Assembly: GCA_031282405.1 (NCBI GenBank)
Contig: JAITDU010000023.1
Location: 16,227 to 80,226, forward strand
Length of the DNA: 64,000 nt
Direction of reading: 5' to 3'
Source: Coriobacteriales bacterium
GTDB taxonomy: Bacteria > Actinomycetota > Coriobacteriia > Coriobacteriales > UBA8131
The notes beneath the pieces were generated by a model, which saw only the letters and a list, made by a program, of their open reading frames with translations, was not told where the DNA came from and searched no databases. The position numbers and the translations under genes were made by a program. Positions 16,305-25,945 of this stretch are shown piece by piece; the first letter of the stretch is position 1; each line of letters begins with the position of its first letter.

Positions 16305-17807
16305 ATGATTGAATTGCGCAACGTGACATTCAATTATCGGCAGACCACGTCCGCCAGCAAAGAGAGCGGGCTTAAAAATATTTCCCTCACGATCAGGCAA
16401 GGCGAATGCGTCTTGCTCTGCGGCGAAAGCGGTTGCGGAAAGACGACGCTTGCAAGGTTAATTAATGGGCTGATCCCGCATTTTTACGAGGGGGAACTCA
16501 GCGGCGAAGTGCGTGTGGACGGCAAGCGCCTACCCGATCTGCCCCTTTACGAGACAGCGGGTGTAATCGGTACCGTATTTCAAGATCCTCGCAGCCAATT
16601 TTTTAATGTGGACACCGCGAGCGAGATTGCATTCGGGCCCGAAAATCTCGGGCTGTCGGAGGCCGAAATAACATCACGTGTGGAGAAAGTCGCACGAGAG
16701 ATGCGGATCGAGCACCTCCTGGGACGAAGCATCTTCAAATTATCCGGCGGTCAGAAGCAAAAAATCGCCTGCGCTTCGGTGGCAGCCTTGTGTCCTGATA
16801 TCTATGTCCTGGATGAACCGTCGTCAAACCTCGACATGGCGGCAATGACAGATCTACGGCAGCATATCGCCTTGTGGAGATCACAGAAAAAAACCATCAT
16901 TGTCGCCGAGCACCGCCTGCATTATCTACGCGGCCTCTGCGACCGCGTAATTTATATGCGTGCAGGCAGAATTGAGCAAACCTTCACATGGGAGGAATTG
17001 GAAGCACTGCCTTTGCAGAAGCGGACTTCCATGGGGCTGAGAGTGCTTTCGCTTGATGAGCTGAAGCTCAGCCCCTCGGGCACCGTAGCGCCCCTGACGG
17101 ATACCTTGGAGTTTTCTGATTTCGTCTACACCTACAAACGCGGCGAGAAGGCACTCGATATCCCCTCCATAAGCCTGCCACGCGGCGCAGTGATTGCGGT
17201 CGTCGGCTTAAACGGTGCGGGCAAATCGACCTTCGCCCGCTGCCTGTGCGGACTTAATAAACACTTCCGTGGCACCTTGACCTTAGCAGGGCAAAGGCTG
17301 CGAAACGGCGCGCGGCGCAGGCAGTGTTTCATGGTCATGCAAGACGTGAATCATCAGCTTTTCACAGAGAGCGTTCTGGATGAAGTTCTGCTTGGCATGA
17401 AGAAAGAGGATAAAGCCGCTGCGGAGGCGATCCTTGACAGTATGGACCTGCTGGATCTCGAAGAGGCACACCCCATGAGCCTTTCCGGCGGAGAGAAACA
17501 GCGTGTCGCCATAGCCACCGCAACTGCAAGCGCGCGGGAAATTATAGTTTTTGACGAACCTACCAGCGGTCTTGATTATACCCATATGCGTAGCGTTGCA
17601 AGCAACTTGGCACGATTGCAGGAAATGGGCAAAACGCTGTTCGCGATTACCCACGACCCTGAACTGATTATGGCATGCTGCACCCACGCGATCACTATTG
17701 ACCGTGGTAAGGCCCAAAACGTCCTTGCGTTAGATGGAGTTGGAAGGCAGGCAATTCTGGCGTTTTTCCTGCGGAAGGAAGGTGAACGGGATGCTGTACG
17801 AGGGTAA
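16305..17807 (+). CDS. ECF transporter ATPase with two fused ABC domains
   Basis: A 500-residue protein carrying both ATPase subunits in one chain. Domain 1: Walker A GESGCGKTT near residue 44, signature LSGGQKQKIACA, Walker B DIYVLDEPSSNLD. Domain 2: Walker A GLNGAGKST near residue 308, signature LSGGEKQRVAIA, Walker B EIIVFDEPTSGLD. Both sites appear intact. Most ECF systems encode EcfA and EcfA' separately; fused forms are known for dedicated group I systems. ATG at 16305 has GGGAGAC upstream, 10 bases after the T-component stop. Confidence 0.9.
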   Translation: MIELRNVTFNYRQTTSASKESGLKNISLTIRQGECVLLCGESGCGKTTLARLINGLIPHFYEGELSGEVRVDGKRLPDLPLYETAGVIGTVFQDPRSQFFNVDTASEIAFGPENLGLSEAEITSRVEKVAREMRIEHLLGRSIFKLSGGQKQKIACASVAALCPDIYVLDEPSSNLDMAAMTDLRQHIALWRSQKKTIIVAEHRLHYLRGLCDRVIYMRAGRIEQTFTWEELEALPLQKRTSMGLRVLSLDELKLSPSGTVAPLTDTLEFSDFVYTYKRGEKALDIPSISLPRGAVIAVVGLNGAGKSTFARCLCGLNKHFRGTLTLAGQRLRNGARRRQCFMVMQDVNHQLFTESVLDEVLLGMKKEDKAAAEAILDSMDLLDLEEAHPMSLSGGEKQRVAIATATASAREIIVFDEPTSGLDYTHMRSVASNLARLQEMGKTLFAITHDPELIMACCTHAITIDRGKAQNVLALDGVGRQAILAFFLRKEGERDAVRG

Positions 17808-18780
17808 GGTCTTTCTGGGGACTAACATCCACTTGATTATCAGCAACGAACACTGCGAGGTCTACAAGGTTCAAAACAGCACCGGTGAGGGCTTGATGAC
17901 CTGCTACCATCTTCTCCCTGGCATTGTAATGATGCACTGCGACATACATATGTTGTATTACCGCTCCGACCTGCAAGCAATGACAGAGATGTTCTCCCTC
18001 GACCATTGTCGAGAAGGGCGAATGGAATGCCAATTGGTGAGCGGCCCTGTGCTTTATCTTGATGCGGGAAGCGCCCTCGTGCACGACAGCGAAGGTTTCC
18101 ACCCTGATTTTGTCTGCCCGACCTCCCATTTTCACGGACTCACGATTGTCTTTTTTATAGAAGAAGCACAAAGGAGCCTGAAGGCCATGTTTGATGACTT
18201 TGATGTTGATCTGCAAAGCATACGGAACAAATTTTGCGGCGACCGCCCTCCCTTCATCCTGCCAAAGGGGAAACTTCCGGAACAAATCTTTAACTCGCTT
18301 TACGAGGTGGCAGGCGGTGCGGGAACAAGCCTGCATCGGCTAAAAGTGATGGAAATTTTGCTATTGCTGGATGAACTGGATGTTTCTGAGGTGGCTAAGA
18401 CGCCCTATTTCTACAAAACACAAGTGGAAAAGGCCAAAGCGATAGAACGCTACCTCTCAGAAAATCTGAGCAGACATCACACGATAGAAGATCTCTCCCT
18501 TCGTTTTGGCTTTCCTGCAACCTCGATGAAACTATGCTTTAAGGGCGTGTTTGGCAGCAGCATCTATGCCTACGTACGCAACCAGCGGATGAGCACCGCA
18601 GCGATGATGCTGCGCCAGTCACAGGCGCGCGTGACAGATATTGCGGCAGCGGTGGGCTATGAGAACGCGAGTAAGTTTTCCAAAGCCTTCCGCGCTGTGA
18701 TGGGCGCATCGCCCAATGAATATCGCAAGCAGTCTGTCGAAAGCGCGATCCAGCAAGCGAAAGAAGGCTCCCATGTTTAA
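17791..18780 (+). CDS. AraC-family transcriptional regulator
   Basis: A 329-residue regulator. The last 100 residues carry the double helix-turn-helix: HHTIEDLSLRFGFPATSMKL and VTDIAAAVGYENASKFSKAF followed by GASPNEYRK. The N-terminal 220 residues form a ligand domain unlike the classical arabinose cupin and resemble those of siderophore-responsive PchR/YbtA-like regulators only loosely. ATG at 17791 has AAGGAAGG upstream and overlaps the ATPase gene by 17 bases; the 3' end overlaps the next gene by 8. Encoded inside the transporter operon, it probably activates it, perhaps via the direct repeats at 14761-14790. Confidence 0.8.
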   Translation: MLYEGKVFLGTNIHLIISNEHCEVYKVQNSTGEGLMTCYHLLPGIVMMHCDIHMLYYRSDLQAMTEMFSLDHCREGRMECQLVSGPVLYLDAGSALVHDSEGFHPDFVCPTSHFHGLTIVFFIEEAQRSLKAMFDDFDVDLQSIRNKFCGDRPPFILPKGKLPEQIFNSLYEVAGGAGTSLHRLKVMEILLLLDELDVSEVAKTPYFYKTQVEKAKAIERYLSENLSRHHTIEDLSLRFGFPATSMKLCFKGVFGSSIYAYVRNQRMSTAAMMLRQSQARVTDIAAAVGYENASKFSKAFRAVMGASPNEYRKQSVESAIQQAKEGSHV

Positions 18781-20518
18781 GAAAGTGCTGGAGTATACCG
18801 GCGCCTACCGCAAAACCACCTACGGTTCGGCAGCCTTGATGTTTCTGGGACTGATAGCTAATGTGCTGCCGTTTTTTCTGGCATACCAGATCATCAAGCC
18901 CCTGTTGATAAAAGAGTCCCTCGCGTGGCAAACATCATTGTGGCTCGTTGCGGGAATCGCCCTTTGCGGCGTTCTGCATGCCGTCCTCTACATAAAGGGC
19001 CTAGATCTCTCACATAAAAGCGCGTATAACACGTTAAAGAACCTGCGTATCTCTTTACAGGGAAAACTGGAATCTCAGCCGCTGGGAACCATCCAAACAA
19101 AGGGATCAGGGGCGCTGAAGAAACTGTTTGTAGACGACATCGATGAGATCGAATTACTTTTGGCGCATGCGCTTCCCGAAGGACTCGCCAATCTTGCTGT
19201 GCCGATACTGATTTATGCGGGGATGTTCGTTGTGGACTGGAAGTTGGCGCTGCTCTCCCTGTGCGCACTGCCCCTGGGAATCACCTGCATGGCGGTCATG
19301 TATGGCATAGGCATGAAGGAAATGAAAAAGTGGTACGCCGCCGGTAAGAAGATGAATGACACTATTGTCGAATATGTAAACGGCATGGAGGTCGTAAAGA
19401 TCTTCGGACGCGACGGCGACTCTTATCGGCGCTTCGAGGAAGATGTAAGGGCATACCGTGACCTTACTCTCGCCTGGTATAAAGCCTGTTGGCCGTGGAT
19501 GGCACTTTACACCAGCATCCTGCCCTGCGTCGCACTGTTCACTTTGCCACTCGGCACACTGTTTGTCCTGAACGGCTTTTCCAGCCTGCCGGATCTAGTG
19601 TTGATTCTCTGCATGGCCTTTTCCGTCGGTCCGTTGTTCCTGAAGGCACTGACATTCATGTCAACCATCCCTCAGATCAACCATAAGATTGGTGAATTGG
19701 AGAAAACCCTGAACTCAGAGCCCCTTGCGCAAAACGACGGGTCGTTTACGGGCAAAGATCATTCGATAGAGTTTGAGGATGTCTGTTTTGCCTATGAAGA
19801 AGCTGAAGTTCTCCACGGTGTATCGCTGAAGGCCGCCGAAGGATGCCTTGTCGCCTTTGTCGGGGAATCCGGTTCGGGAAAATCCACGCTGGCAAAATTG
19901 CTCGTACATTTCTATGATGTATCGAGCGGCAGCATACGAATAGGCGGACAGGACGTGCGCGACATGAGCCTTGAAGCCTTGAATGACGAGATATCCTTTG
20001 TCGCGCAGGAGCAGTTCCTGTTCAACATCACTTTGCTGGAAAATATCCGCCTTGGCAGGCCAGGTGCCACCGATGCAGAAGTTCTCGCTGCTGCCGAAAA
20101 GGCGCAGTGTGGCGAATTTCTGGAGCGGCTCGAACAAGGCATATCCACCTTGGCTGGCGACGGCGGCAAGCAACTCTCCGGCGGGGAGCGGCAGAGGATC
20201 AGCCTGGCGCGGGCGATCCTCAAAGACGCGCCAATCATCGTGCTTGACGAGGCGACCGCCTTCATGGATCCCGAAAACGAGGAGAAGATGAACGACGCCA
20301 TCGCAGAATTGATCGTTGATAAAACCGTAATCGTCATTGCCCACAGACTGCCCTCTATCATTGACGCCGACCTGATAGCCGTGCTTGACAAGGGCAATCT
20401 TGCGGCGGCGGGTAGACATGCGGAGCTTTTGAGTGGCTGCGCCACATATCAAAAGCTGTGGCAGGCCGCCGAGAGCAGCACCGCCTGGTCGGTCAGCGTG
20501 AAAGGAGAAGCGGACTAA
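18773..20518 (+). CDS. ABC transporter, fused membrane and ATPase domains (first of pair)
   Basis: A 581-residue half-transporter. The N-terminal 320 residues are a type I ABC-exporter membrane domain with about six spans. The ATPase domain follows with Walker A GESGSGKST near residue 364, signature LSGGERQRISLA and Walker B IIVLDEATAFMD. ATG at 18773 lies within the end of the AraC gene. With the next gene it forms a heterodimer of the IrtAB/YbtPQ type, whose known members import iron-siderophores despite the exporter fold; export cannot be ruled out. Substrate unknown. Confidence 0.85.
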   Translation: MFKKVLEYTGAYRKTTYGSAALMFLGLIANVLPFFLAYQIIKPLLIKESLAWQTSLWLVAGIALCGVLHAVLYIKGLDLSHKSAYNTLKNLRISLQGKLESQPLGTIQTKGSGALKKLFVDDIDEIELLLAHALPEGLANLAVPILIYAGMFVVDWKLALLSLCALPLGITCMAVMYGIGMKEMKKWYAAGKKMNDTIVEYVNGMEVVKIFGRDGDSYRRFEEDVRAYRDLTLAWYKACWPWMALYTSILPCVALFTLPLGTLFVLNGFSSLPDLVLILCMAFSVGPLFLKALTFMSTIPQINHKIGELEKTLNSEPLAQNDGSFTGKDHSIEFEDVCFAYEEAEVLHGVSLKAAEGCLVAFVGESGSGKSTLAKLLVHFYDVSSGSIRIGGQDVRDMSLEALNDEISFVAQEQFLFNITLLENIRLGRPGATDAEVLAAAEKAQCGEFLERLEQGISTLAGDGGKQLSGGERQRISLARAILKDAPIIVLDEATAFMDPENEEKMNDAIAELIVDKTVIVIAHRLPSIIDADLIAVLDKGNLAAAGRHAELLSGCATYQKLWQAAESSTAWSVSVKGEAD

Positions 20519-22263
20519 TGATTGCATTAATGAGACGTATCGTCACTTTCGCGGGCAGGTACAAGGGTCGGATCTACCTGGCACTGGTGTTTTCCTTTCT
20601 GAAATCCCTTCTTTCCAAAGCACCGATCGGACTCGCCTTCTACGTCCTGCTGATGTTTTACGAGGGCAGGCAGTCTCCTGAACTTTGCCTGACCGTCGCC
20701 GCCTCCATGGTCGTCTGCGTACTTTTGCAGATTCTGTTTCAGCATCTGGATAATAAATTGCAATCATCGGCAGGATTTTTGGTTATGGCAGAAAAGCGCA
20801 CGGAACTCGGCGCGCATCTGCGACGCATGAATATGGGATATTTCACAGAAGGCAACATCGGCAAGATCAGCTCGGTACTCTCTACGGACATGGCCTTTGT
20901 AGAAAACAACTGCATGATGGTGCTGGCAGATCTCATCAGCTACCTGTTTGCTCAGATCATCATGATTGCGTTTCTTCTTTTCTTCAACATCTGGCTGGGG
21001 CTTGTGGCAATCGTCATTTGCCTGGTCGCGCATTTCATCGCCAATAAAATGCACCGGCAAGCACTTGCCGACTCGGCTGCGCGCCAGGAACAAAACGAGA
21101 ATCTCACCGAATCGGTGTTGGATTACATCGAGGGAATCGGGATCATCAAGACATACAATCTGCTGGGTGAGAAATCCCGAGAATTGACTGACAATTTTCA
21201 GAAGACCTGCGACGAAAATCTCATCTTTGAAAAGCATCTTTTGCCTTGGCAGATGTGTCTGAATGTCGTCTTTGCGTTGGGCGCGGCGCTGATTATCGCA
21301 CTTGCTACAACACTATACTCAAACACATTGATGAGCGCGATTACGGTGGTCGGCATCCTGCTTTTTGCCTTTGATGTGTTCGCACCGCTGAAGACACTGT
21401 ATGGGCAAAGCATCCGCCTGACAATCATGAACAGCTGTCTCGACCGCCTGGAGGAAGTCTTTGCCGAAGCCGAATTGCCGGACAGCGGCAAGAGCGCCAT
21501 CCCGCAGGCCAGCGACGCGCCAGAGATCAGTTTTGAGAATGTCAGCTTTGCTTACGGCGAGAAGGACGTGCTCAGCGGCATATCCTTTACGCTTGAAAAA
21601 GACAGGATGACGGCGCTCGTTGGACCCTCAGGAGGAGGGAAGTCGACAATTGCGAGCCTTCTCCCCCGCTTCTGGGATGCGAAAAGCGGTTGCATACGTA
21701 TGCGCGGCATCGATGTGCGCGAAGTACCTCTTAGGGAGCTCATCGCAAACATCAGTATGGTCTTCCAACGGGTCTATCTATTCAAGGATACGGTTTACAA
21801 CAATATTGCCTTAGGCAGACCGGATGCGACGGAAGCCGAGATTATCACCGCCGCGAAAAAGGCGCGTTGCTACGACTTTGTCCAAGCGCTGCCCAACGGC
21901 TTTCAGACCATGATAGGCGAAGGCGGCCAGACGCTTTCCGGGGGCGAAAAGCAACGCATCTCCATTGCCCGCTGCATCCTCAAAGACGCACCGATCGTTA
22001 TCCTCGACGAAGCAACTGCCAGTGTGGATGCGGACAACGAAAGCTACATACAGGCCGCCATCAGCGAGCTTTGCCGGGGCAAGACTCTGCTGGTCATAGC
22101 TCATAGGTTAAACACCATTCGCCATGCCGACGAAATTCTCGTCATTGAGAAGGGCAGAGTCGTGCAACAGGGAACCCACGATAAGCTGATGTGTGAGGCG
22201 GGCGTGTACCGCGCGTTTGTGAGCGCCAGAGAAAACAGCCGCGGCTGGAGCCGAAAAAGATAG
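20518..22263 (+). CDS. ABC transporter, fused membrane and ATPase domains (second of pair)
   Basis: A 581-residue half-transporter, the same length as its neighbour. The membrane domain has clear spans such as LISYLFAQIIMIAFLLFFNI. The ATPase domain has Walker A GPSGGGKST near residue 372, signature LSGGEKQRISIA and Walker B IVILDEATASVD. The start ATG at 20518 shares a base with the previous TAA (TAATG), so translation is coupled and a 1:1 complex is expected. It is the last gene of the six-gene operon that begins at 14967; no clear terminator follows. Confidence 0.85.
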   Translation: MIALMRRIVTFAGRYKGRIYLALVFSFLKSLLSKAPIGLAFYVLLMFYEGRQSPELCLTVAASMVVCVLLQILFQHLDNKLQSSAGFLVMAEKRTELGAHLRRMNMGYFTEGNIGKISSVLSTDMAFVENNCMMVLADLISYLFAQIIMIAFLLFFNIWLGLVAIVICLVAHFIANKMHRQALADSAARQEQNENLTESVLDYIEGIGIIKTYNLLGEKSRELTDNFQKTCDENLIFEKHLLPWQMCLNVVFALGAALIIALATTLYSNTLMSAITVVGILLFAFDVFAPLKTLYGQSIRLTIMNSCLDRLEEVFAEAELPDSGKSAIPQASDAPEISFENVSFAYGEKDVLSGISFTLEKDRMTALVGPSGGGKSTIASLLPRFWDAKSGCIRMRGIDVREVPLRELIANISMVFQRVYLFKDTVYNNIALGRPDATEAEIITAAKKARCYDFVQALPNGFQTMIGEGGQTLSGGEKQRISIARCILKDAPIVILDEATASVDADNESYIQAAISELCRGKTLLVIAHRLNTIRHADEILVIEKGRVVQQGTHDKLMCEAGVYRAFVSARENSRGWSRKR

Positions 22264-22378
22264 CATTCAGCCGGGTTCTCCCGTTAGCTTTTAATAACTT
22301 TTAAGGATTCTACCGCCACCAGTTGCGGCCACATCGCCGCCAGATCCTTTTGACTTTGCCACAGAGGGAGTTCGGAGC

Positions 22379-22498
22379 ATGAGTCCGGAAGAATATATTG
22401 CACAACAGCCCGAAGAGCTTCATGGCGCGCTGCATAAGTTGGCGAACGTCATACGCTACAACACAGGACAGCAGAGAGAGGATCGGCATGATTCCTGA
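22379..22498 (+). pseudogene. DUF1801-like protein, N-terminal fragment
   Basis: A 39-codon frame beginning MSPEEYIAQQPEELHGALHK with AGAGGGAG upstream. The opening resembles DUF1801 proteins (YIAQQPEEVxPLL), which are normally over 100 residues; the rest is missing. It overlaps the start of the broken cupin gene. The similarity is short, so the call is tentative. Confidence 0.35.
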
Positions 22499-22789
22499 AA
22501 CCATCGTTTACCAGTGGGGAGACACAAACCCGACGAGCAAGCACCATGATGAATTTGAGCATGAGAAATACCTGATTGTTCCGAAGGAGGACAACCAATG
22601 CACAGTCGCCATCATGGAAGTGCCGCCCGGAAAAACGCTTGTCCTTACCACTTTTATATAAGTATTACTGAGGTGTTCTATATCATTTCCGGAGAGGGAT
22701 TGCTTGAGACTCAAGGTAGCGAGTGGCGCGTTGCTGCAGGTGATGTCTTGGTATTTCCGCCGGGTGCAAGCGGCGCACACCTGACTTGA
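22488..22789 (+). pseudogene. Cupin-domain protein, frameshifted and truncated
   Basis: The first frame reads MIPETIVYQWGDTNP to VAIMEVPPGK and then shifts; the second frame continues CPYHFYISITEVFYIISGEG and AGDVLVFPPGASGAH. Together they make one small cupin, with the metal-binding His and Glu region (PYHF ... ITEVFY). The shift falls in the A5 run at 22631-22635, consistent with loss or gain of one base there. The protein then stops about 40 residues short of relatives. ATG at 22488 has AGAGAGAGGA upstream. A homopolymer sequencing error could explain the shift but not the truncation. Confidence 0.6.
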
Positions 22790-22836
22790 CCGCTTTTCTC
22801 GAATAACTCTCAACCAATTATCAATTGCGCTGGTAG

Positions 22837-23303
22837 ATGCGCTGCCTTATCGTGCAAAACACGAAAAAGATGGTGGTGGAAAGTACGTATTCAGAACTGT
22901 TGTGGGATGCATTGTCAGTCGTATACGACTCTTTGGGATTTGACAGGCTTGGCGATGAGACCTTCAAACAGCTGGTGCTGTCGCGCATCATTGAGCCGAC
23001 AAGCAAGCTGGATACCATTCGGGTGATTGGGGATCTGGGGTTAAAGCCGCCTACGAACTCCCATATCCATAGAACGCTTAGGCGAGTGGTGAATGCAGGG
23101 TATCGCGCTATCTTGTCCGCCGCCTGCTTTGAGCATGCGTTGCCAAAAACTCTTTCACTTCTGCTCTACGATGTCACTACGCTTTTCTTTGAGATTCAAC
23201 GCGAGGACGACTACCGCAGGCCGGAGATGAGCAAAGAAAGACGGCTGAAGCCACAGATCACGCTTGGGCTGCTTGTGGCCGACGACGGTTTTCCTTTGGA
23301 GGT
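22837..23303 (+). pseudogene. IS1634-type transposase, N-terminal fragment
   Basis: About 155 residues match the N-terminal half of IS1634-family DDE transposases: FKQLVLSRIIEPTSKLDTIR, LLLYDVTTLFFEI with the first catalytic Asp, and PQITLGLLVADDGFPLEV. Just after this the similarity stops, at about 23303, and sequence of a molybdopterin oxidoreductase on the other strand begins. The second Asp and the Glu of the active site are lost. Confidence 0.7.
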
Positions 23304-23650
23304 ATCATATCGAAGCCGTGGTAGACGGCCTCGGCGCTGGGATAGACCTTGCTTACCGGCACCGGATTTTTGGTCGGCAGGTTGAACAGCGTCCGCTCGA
23401 TGGACTGGAGCTGGTTGACACCCGGCTTGCCCAGCCCCTGCATGCCCAATAGGGCAATCTTGAGGCGGGCCGGCTCATGCGAAAAGCAGGAGCAGATATA
23501 GCCGCCGCCATTGCCGTGGGCGATAGAGACCCGCGATTTAGCCCAGCAACGGGCCAAAGCCTTGGTGGTGTGGGCCTTCACGTCGCACTTCTCCGCAGCC
23601 CAAGCCGGCGTCTTAGGCGTACCGTCATCGCCGCCCATGACGTGATACAA
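23304..23650 (-). pseudogene. Molybdopterin oxidoreductase, internal fragment
   Basis: About 115 residues read TPKTPAWAAEKCDVKAHTTK, ALARCWAKSRVSIAHGNGGG, SHEPARLKIALLGMQGLGKP and GVNQLQSIERTLF. This block is typical of DMSO-reductase-family large subunits close to the pyrogallol transhydroxylase / acetylene hydratase group, where it is the region before the second cofactor-binding domain. Both ends are missing. It differs from the intact large subunit at 26376-28694, so it is a relic of another family member, cut by the IS fragment. Confidence 0.65.
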
Positions 23651-23880
23651 AGATTATACGGAGAAGGAGCAAGGTGGTTCAATGATCAGTTTGAAGCTGG
23701 TTATCGCAGCCTGCTGCCCAGAGATCGCTGACTGTACAACTTTTGTTCACACAAAACCTGATGTGTCCAACTACCTTAGACATAAACGCATTTCTGTATG
23801 ATTTTTTGGACGGTTTAACATGTGTATAATGGTAGCGTTGAACAAATGGTGCCGATTGAACGTGAGAGGAGACGGGCACT

Positions 23881-24510
23881 ATGATCAACGAGACTGTTTC
23901 GCAGGAAGCTGTGCTGTCTAGATCATTCCGCACCAAAATTAGAATCGCCCAGGCGTTGAATAGCCTTTGCGAACAGACGCCCTATCTGAAGATCTCAGCT
24001 GAGGCTATTGCCAAGAAAGCCGACATCAGTCGCAGTGGCTTCTATCACCATTTTGCCGACAAAGATGCCATCGTCCAATGGCTGACGTCGATGTTCTACT
24101 CCTATGGTGTAGACCAGATTGGTCGTTCGCTTACCTGGTTTGAGAGCTACCTGGCCACCACACGCAGCTTCATGCACTTTCGATCATTGTTTGTCAGCGA
24201 GCCGGAGAATGTCAGTTACAGCTCCGGGCGTTCCTTTTACATCAGGCACCGCCTACAAACCCTGCGCGAGACCCTGACACAGTACAAGCATCTGGATATC
24301 AGCGATTTGCTGGCCTTTCAGATAGAGGCCCTGGTGCACACCGAGGTAGCCATGACCAGCAAGTATTTTGATCAGATGGACTGCACGCTCAAGCAGTTTT
24401 GTGACATGATGGAAACTGCCGTACCTCGCGAACTGCACGACATCTTGGCCGAGCCAGAGGAACACGTCCTGCTCAAGGGCGACTTCTGGATCTCCAGTGG
24501 CATGAGCTGA
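23881..24510 (+). CDS. TetR-family transcriptional regulator
   Basis: A 209-residue repressor-type protein. The helix-turn-helix is ISAEAIAKKADISRSGFYHH near residues 38-57, followed by FADKDAIVQWL. The rest is the ligand-binding helical domain with no recognisable effector site. GAGAGGAG lies upstream of ATG at 23881. It converges on the MFS gene and is the only regulator next to the molybdoenzyme operon, so it may control it; inference from position. Confidence 0.8.
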   Translation: MINETVSQEAVLSRSFRTKIRIAQALNSLCEQTPYLKISAEAIAKKADISRSGFYHHFADKDAIVQWLTSMFYSYGVDQIGRSLTWFESYLATTRSFMHFRSLFVSEPENVSYSSGRSFYIRHRLQTLRETLTQYKHLDISDLLAFQIEALVHTEVAMTSKYFDQMDCTLKQFCDMMETAVPRELHDILAEPEEHVLLKGDFWISSGMS

Positions 24511-24545
24511 GCAATGTAGGTTCAACTCCAGGCGGCCGATGGTGC

Positions 24546-25814
24546 TTATTCCACCGGCCCAGCCTCGGCCATCTTCTCCTGCATCAACTTGCCCTTCAAG
24601 CCGAGTTCGGGCACAAAGAGGAAAACGACAGCAGACGCGATTACAAAAACAGCACAAAGCACGAAGAAAATCTCGGTCACGCTGGAACCGTCAGCGCCGA
24701 GCGACAGCGGCGTGAAGAGGAAAGATGGTATCAGATAAGCACCAAGATTCTGGAAGAAGGTCTGGATGCCGCCGGCAGTACCGAGGAACTGCTTGGGAAG
24801 CGTTGGGATCAGACCAACAGAACCCTTTACCAAACCGATATTGCCCCACTGAATAAATGCACCGACCATAATCAAAGGCAGAGTGTATGCGCCAAGTGGA
24901 AGCATCCAGCCGATAATCAGGAAAACTGACCCAACCACAGCCATGGTGATAAAGACTGGCTTAATCCGCTTGATTTTGTCAGCCAGAGGACCCGCAATCC
25001 AGTTTGAGGGCATGCCGACAATGTTTAGTATGGAAGCCCAAATTGCGGCATCAGCCGGGTTCACGCCCTTGCCTATGAAGACCACAGGAACGTTTCCGGC
25101 ATAGGACGCGCTTGATGCCATAGTAAGCACCATTGCCAGGGAGACAAGAATAAGGATTTTGTTGGTACAAACGGTCTTAATAGCTTTTGCAGAATAATCA
25201 TCTTTTATCGTCACATAGTCCTTTGGCATCCTGGCAAAGGCAAACCAGACAACGCAGGCAGCTGCAAAAACAACAGAGGTAGCAGTGAACATTGCTGTCG
25301 GGTCAGTTGGGAACAACGCGCCGGCAAAATACATCAGGCTTACAACGCCAATGCCGGCACCAGAAACATATAAGGTCATGCCGGTAGACATAGTGTGCTT
25401 GAACCACGGCTGGAGAAACTTGACCGAGTTGGCGTTCATGCCAGCAAGACCGGTGCCGATCAAGAAGCTGAACACGAATACCAGGGGGAAGCTCTCGGCC
25501 TGAGTGGCAAAGACGCGAGCAACGCTGGACACGAACGCAATGACCATTGCGATGCCCAAGACCTTGGTAACGCCGAACCTATCGGCAAGAATACCAGCCG
25601 GGATAGACATGATTGCGCCGGCCAGAAAACTACACATAGTCAGTTGAACGAAGGCACCCGGAGATACGCCCCATCCACCGATGATAATCTCAGAGTATGC
25701 CCCTGGCAGTACCGCAGAACCCATGCAGATTGCATGCATGAGCAGGATGCAGAGTACTGCAATCCAGCGTTTGGGGGAAAGTTCTTCCAGTTGATACTTT
25801 GCTGATTCAGCCAT
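24546..25814 (-). CDS. MFS transporter (third gene of molybdoenzyme operon)
   Basis: A 422-residue carrier with about twelve hydrophobic spans; the loop after span 2 has GILADRFGVTKVLG, a typical MFS signature, and span 4 has FSFLIGTGLAGMNANSVKF. ATG at 25814 with AGGAGA upstream is preferred to a GTG at 25826 that lies in the ribosome site itself. It is downstream of the large and Fe-S subunit genes on the same strand and probably brings in the substrate of that enzyme or releases the product. Substrate unknown. Confidence 0.8.
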   Translation of the reverse strand: MAESAKYQLEELSPKRWIAVLCILLMHAICMGSAVLPGAYSEIIIGGWGVSPGAFVQLTMCSFLAGAIMSIPAGILADRFGVTKVLGIAMVIAFVSSVARVFATQAESFPLVFVFSFLIGTGLAGMNANSVKFLQPWFKHTMSTGMTLYVSGAGIGVVSLMYFAGALFPTDPTAMFTATSVVFAAACVVWFAFARMPKDYVTIKDDYSAKAIKTVCTNKILILVSLAMVLTMASSASYAGNVPVVFIGKGVNPADAAIWASILNIVGMPSNWIAGPLADKIKRIKPVFITMAVVGSVFLIIGWMLPLGAYTLPLIMVGAFIQWGNIGLVKGSVGLIPTLPKQFLGTAGGIQTFFQNLGAYLIPSFLFTPLSLGADGSSVTEIFFVLCAVFVIASAVVFLFVPELGLKGKLMQEKMAEAGPVE

Positions 25815-25908
25815 TTTTCTCCTCACCTCGTTGTGGTTAACTAGTTGTCATTCCTTGCATATGTCTTTGATCCGTTCATTCGTCCATCGACTTATCTCAA
25901 GAGGATGT

Positions 25909-25934
25909 CAGGCAGAGACATGCGCCTCTGCCTG
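25909..25934 (-). other. Hairpin between Fe-S subunit and MFS genes
   Basis: CAGGCAGAG (25909-25917) pairs with CTCTGCCTG (25926-25934) around an 8-base loop, 11 bases after the Fe-S subunit stop. Without a T-run it may reduce transcription into the MFS gene or protect the upstream message. Confidence 0.45.
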
Positions 25935-25945
25935 GATGTTTAGAT

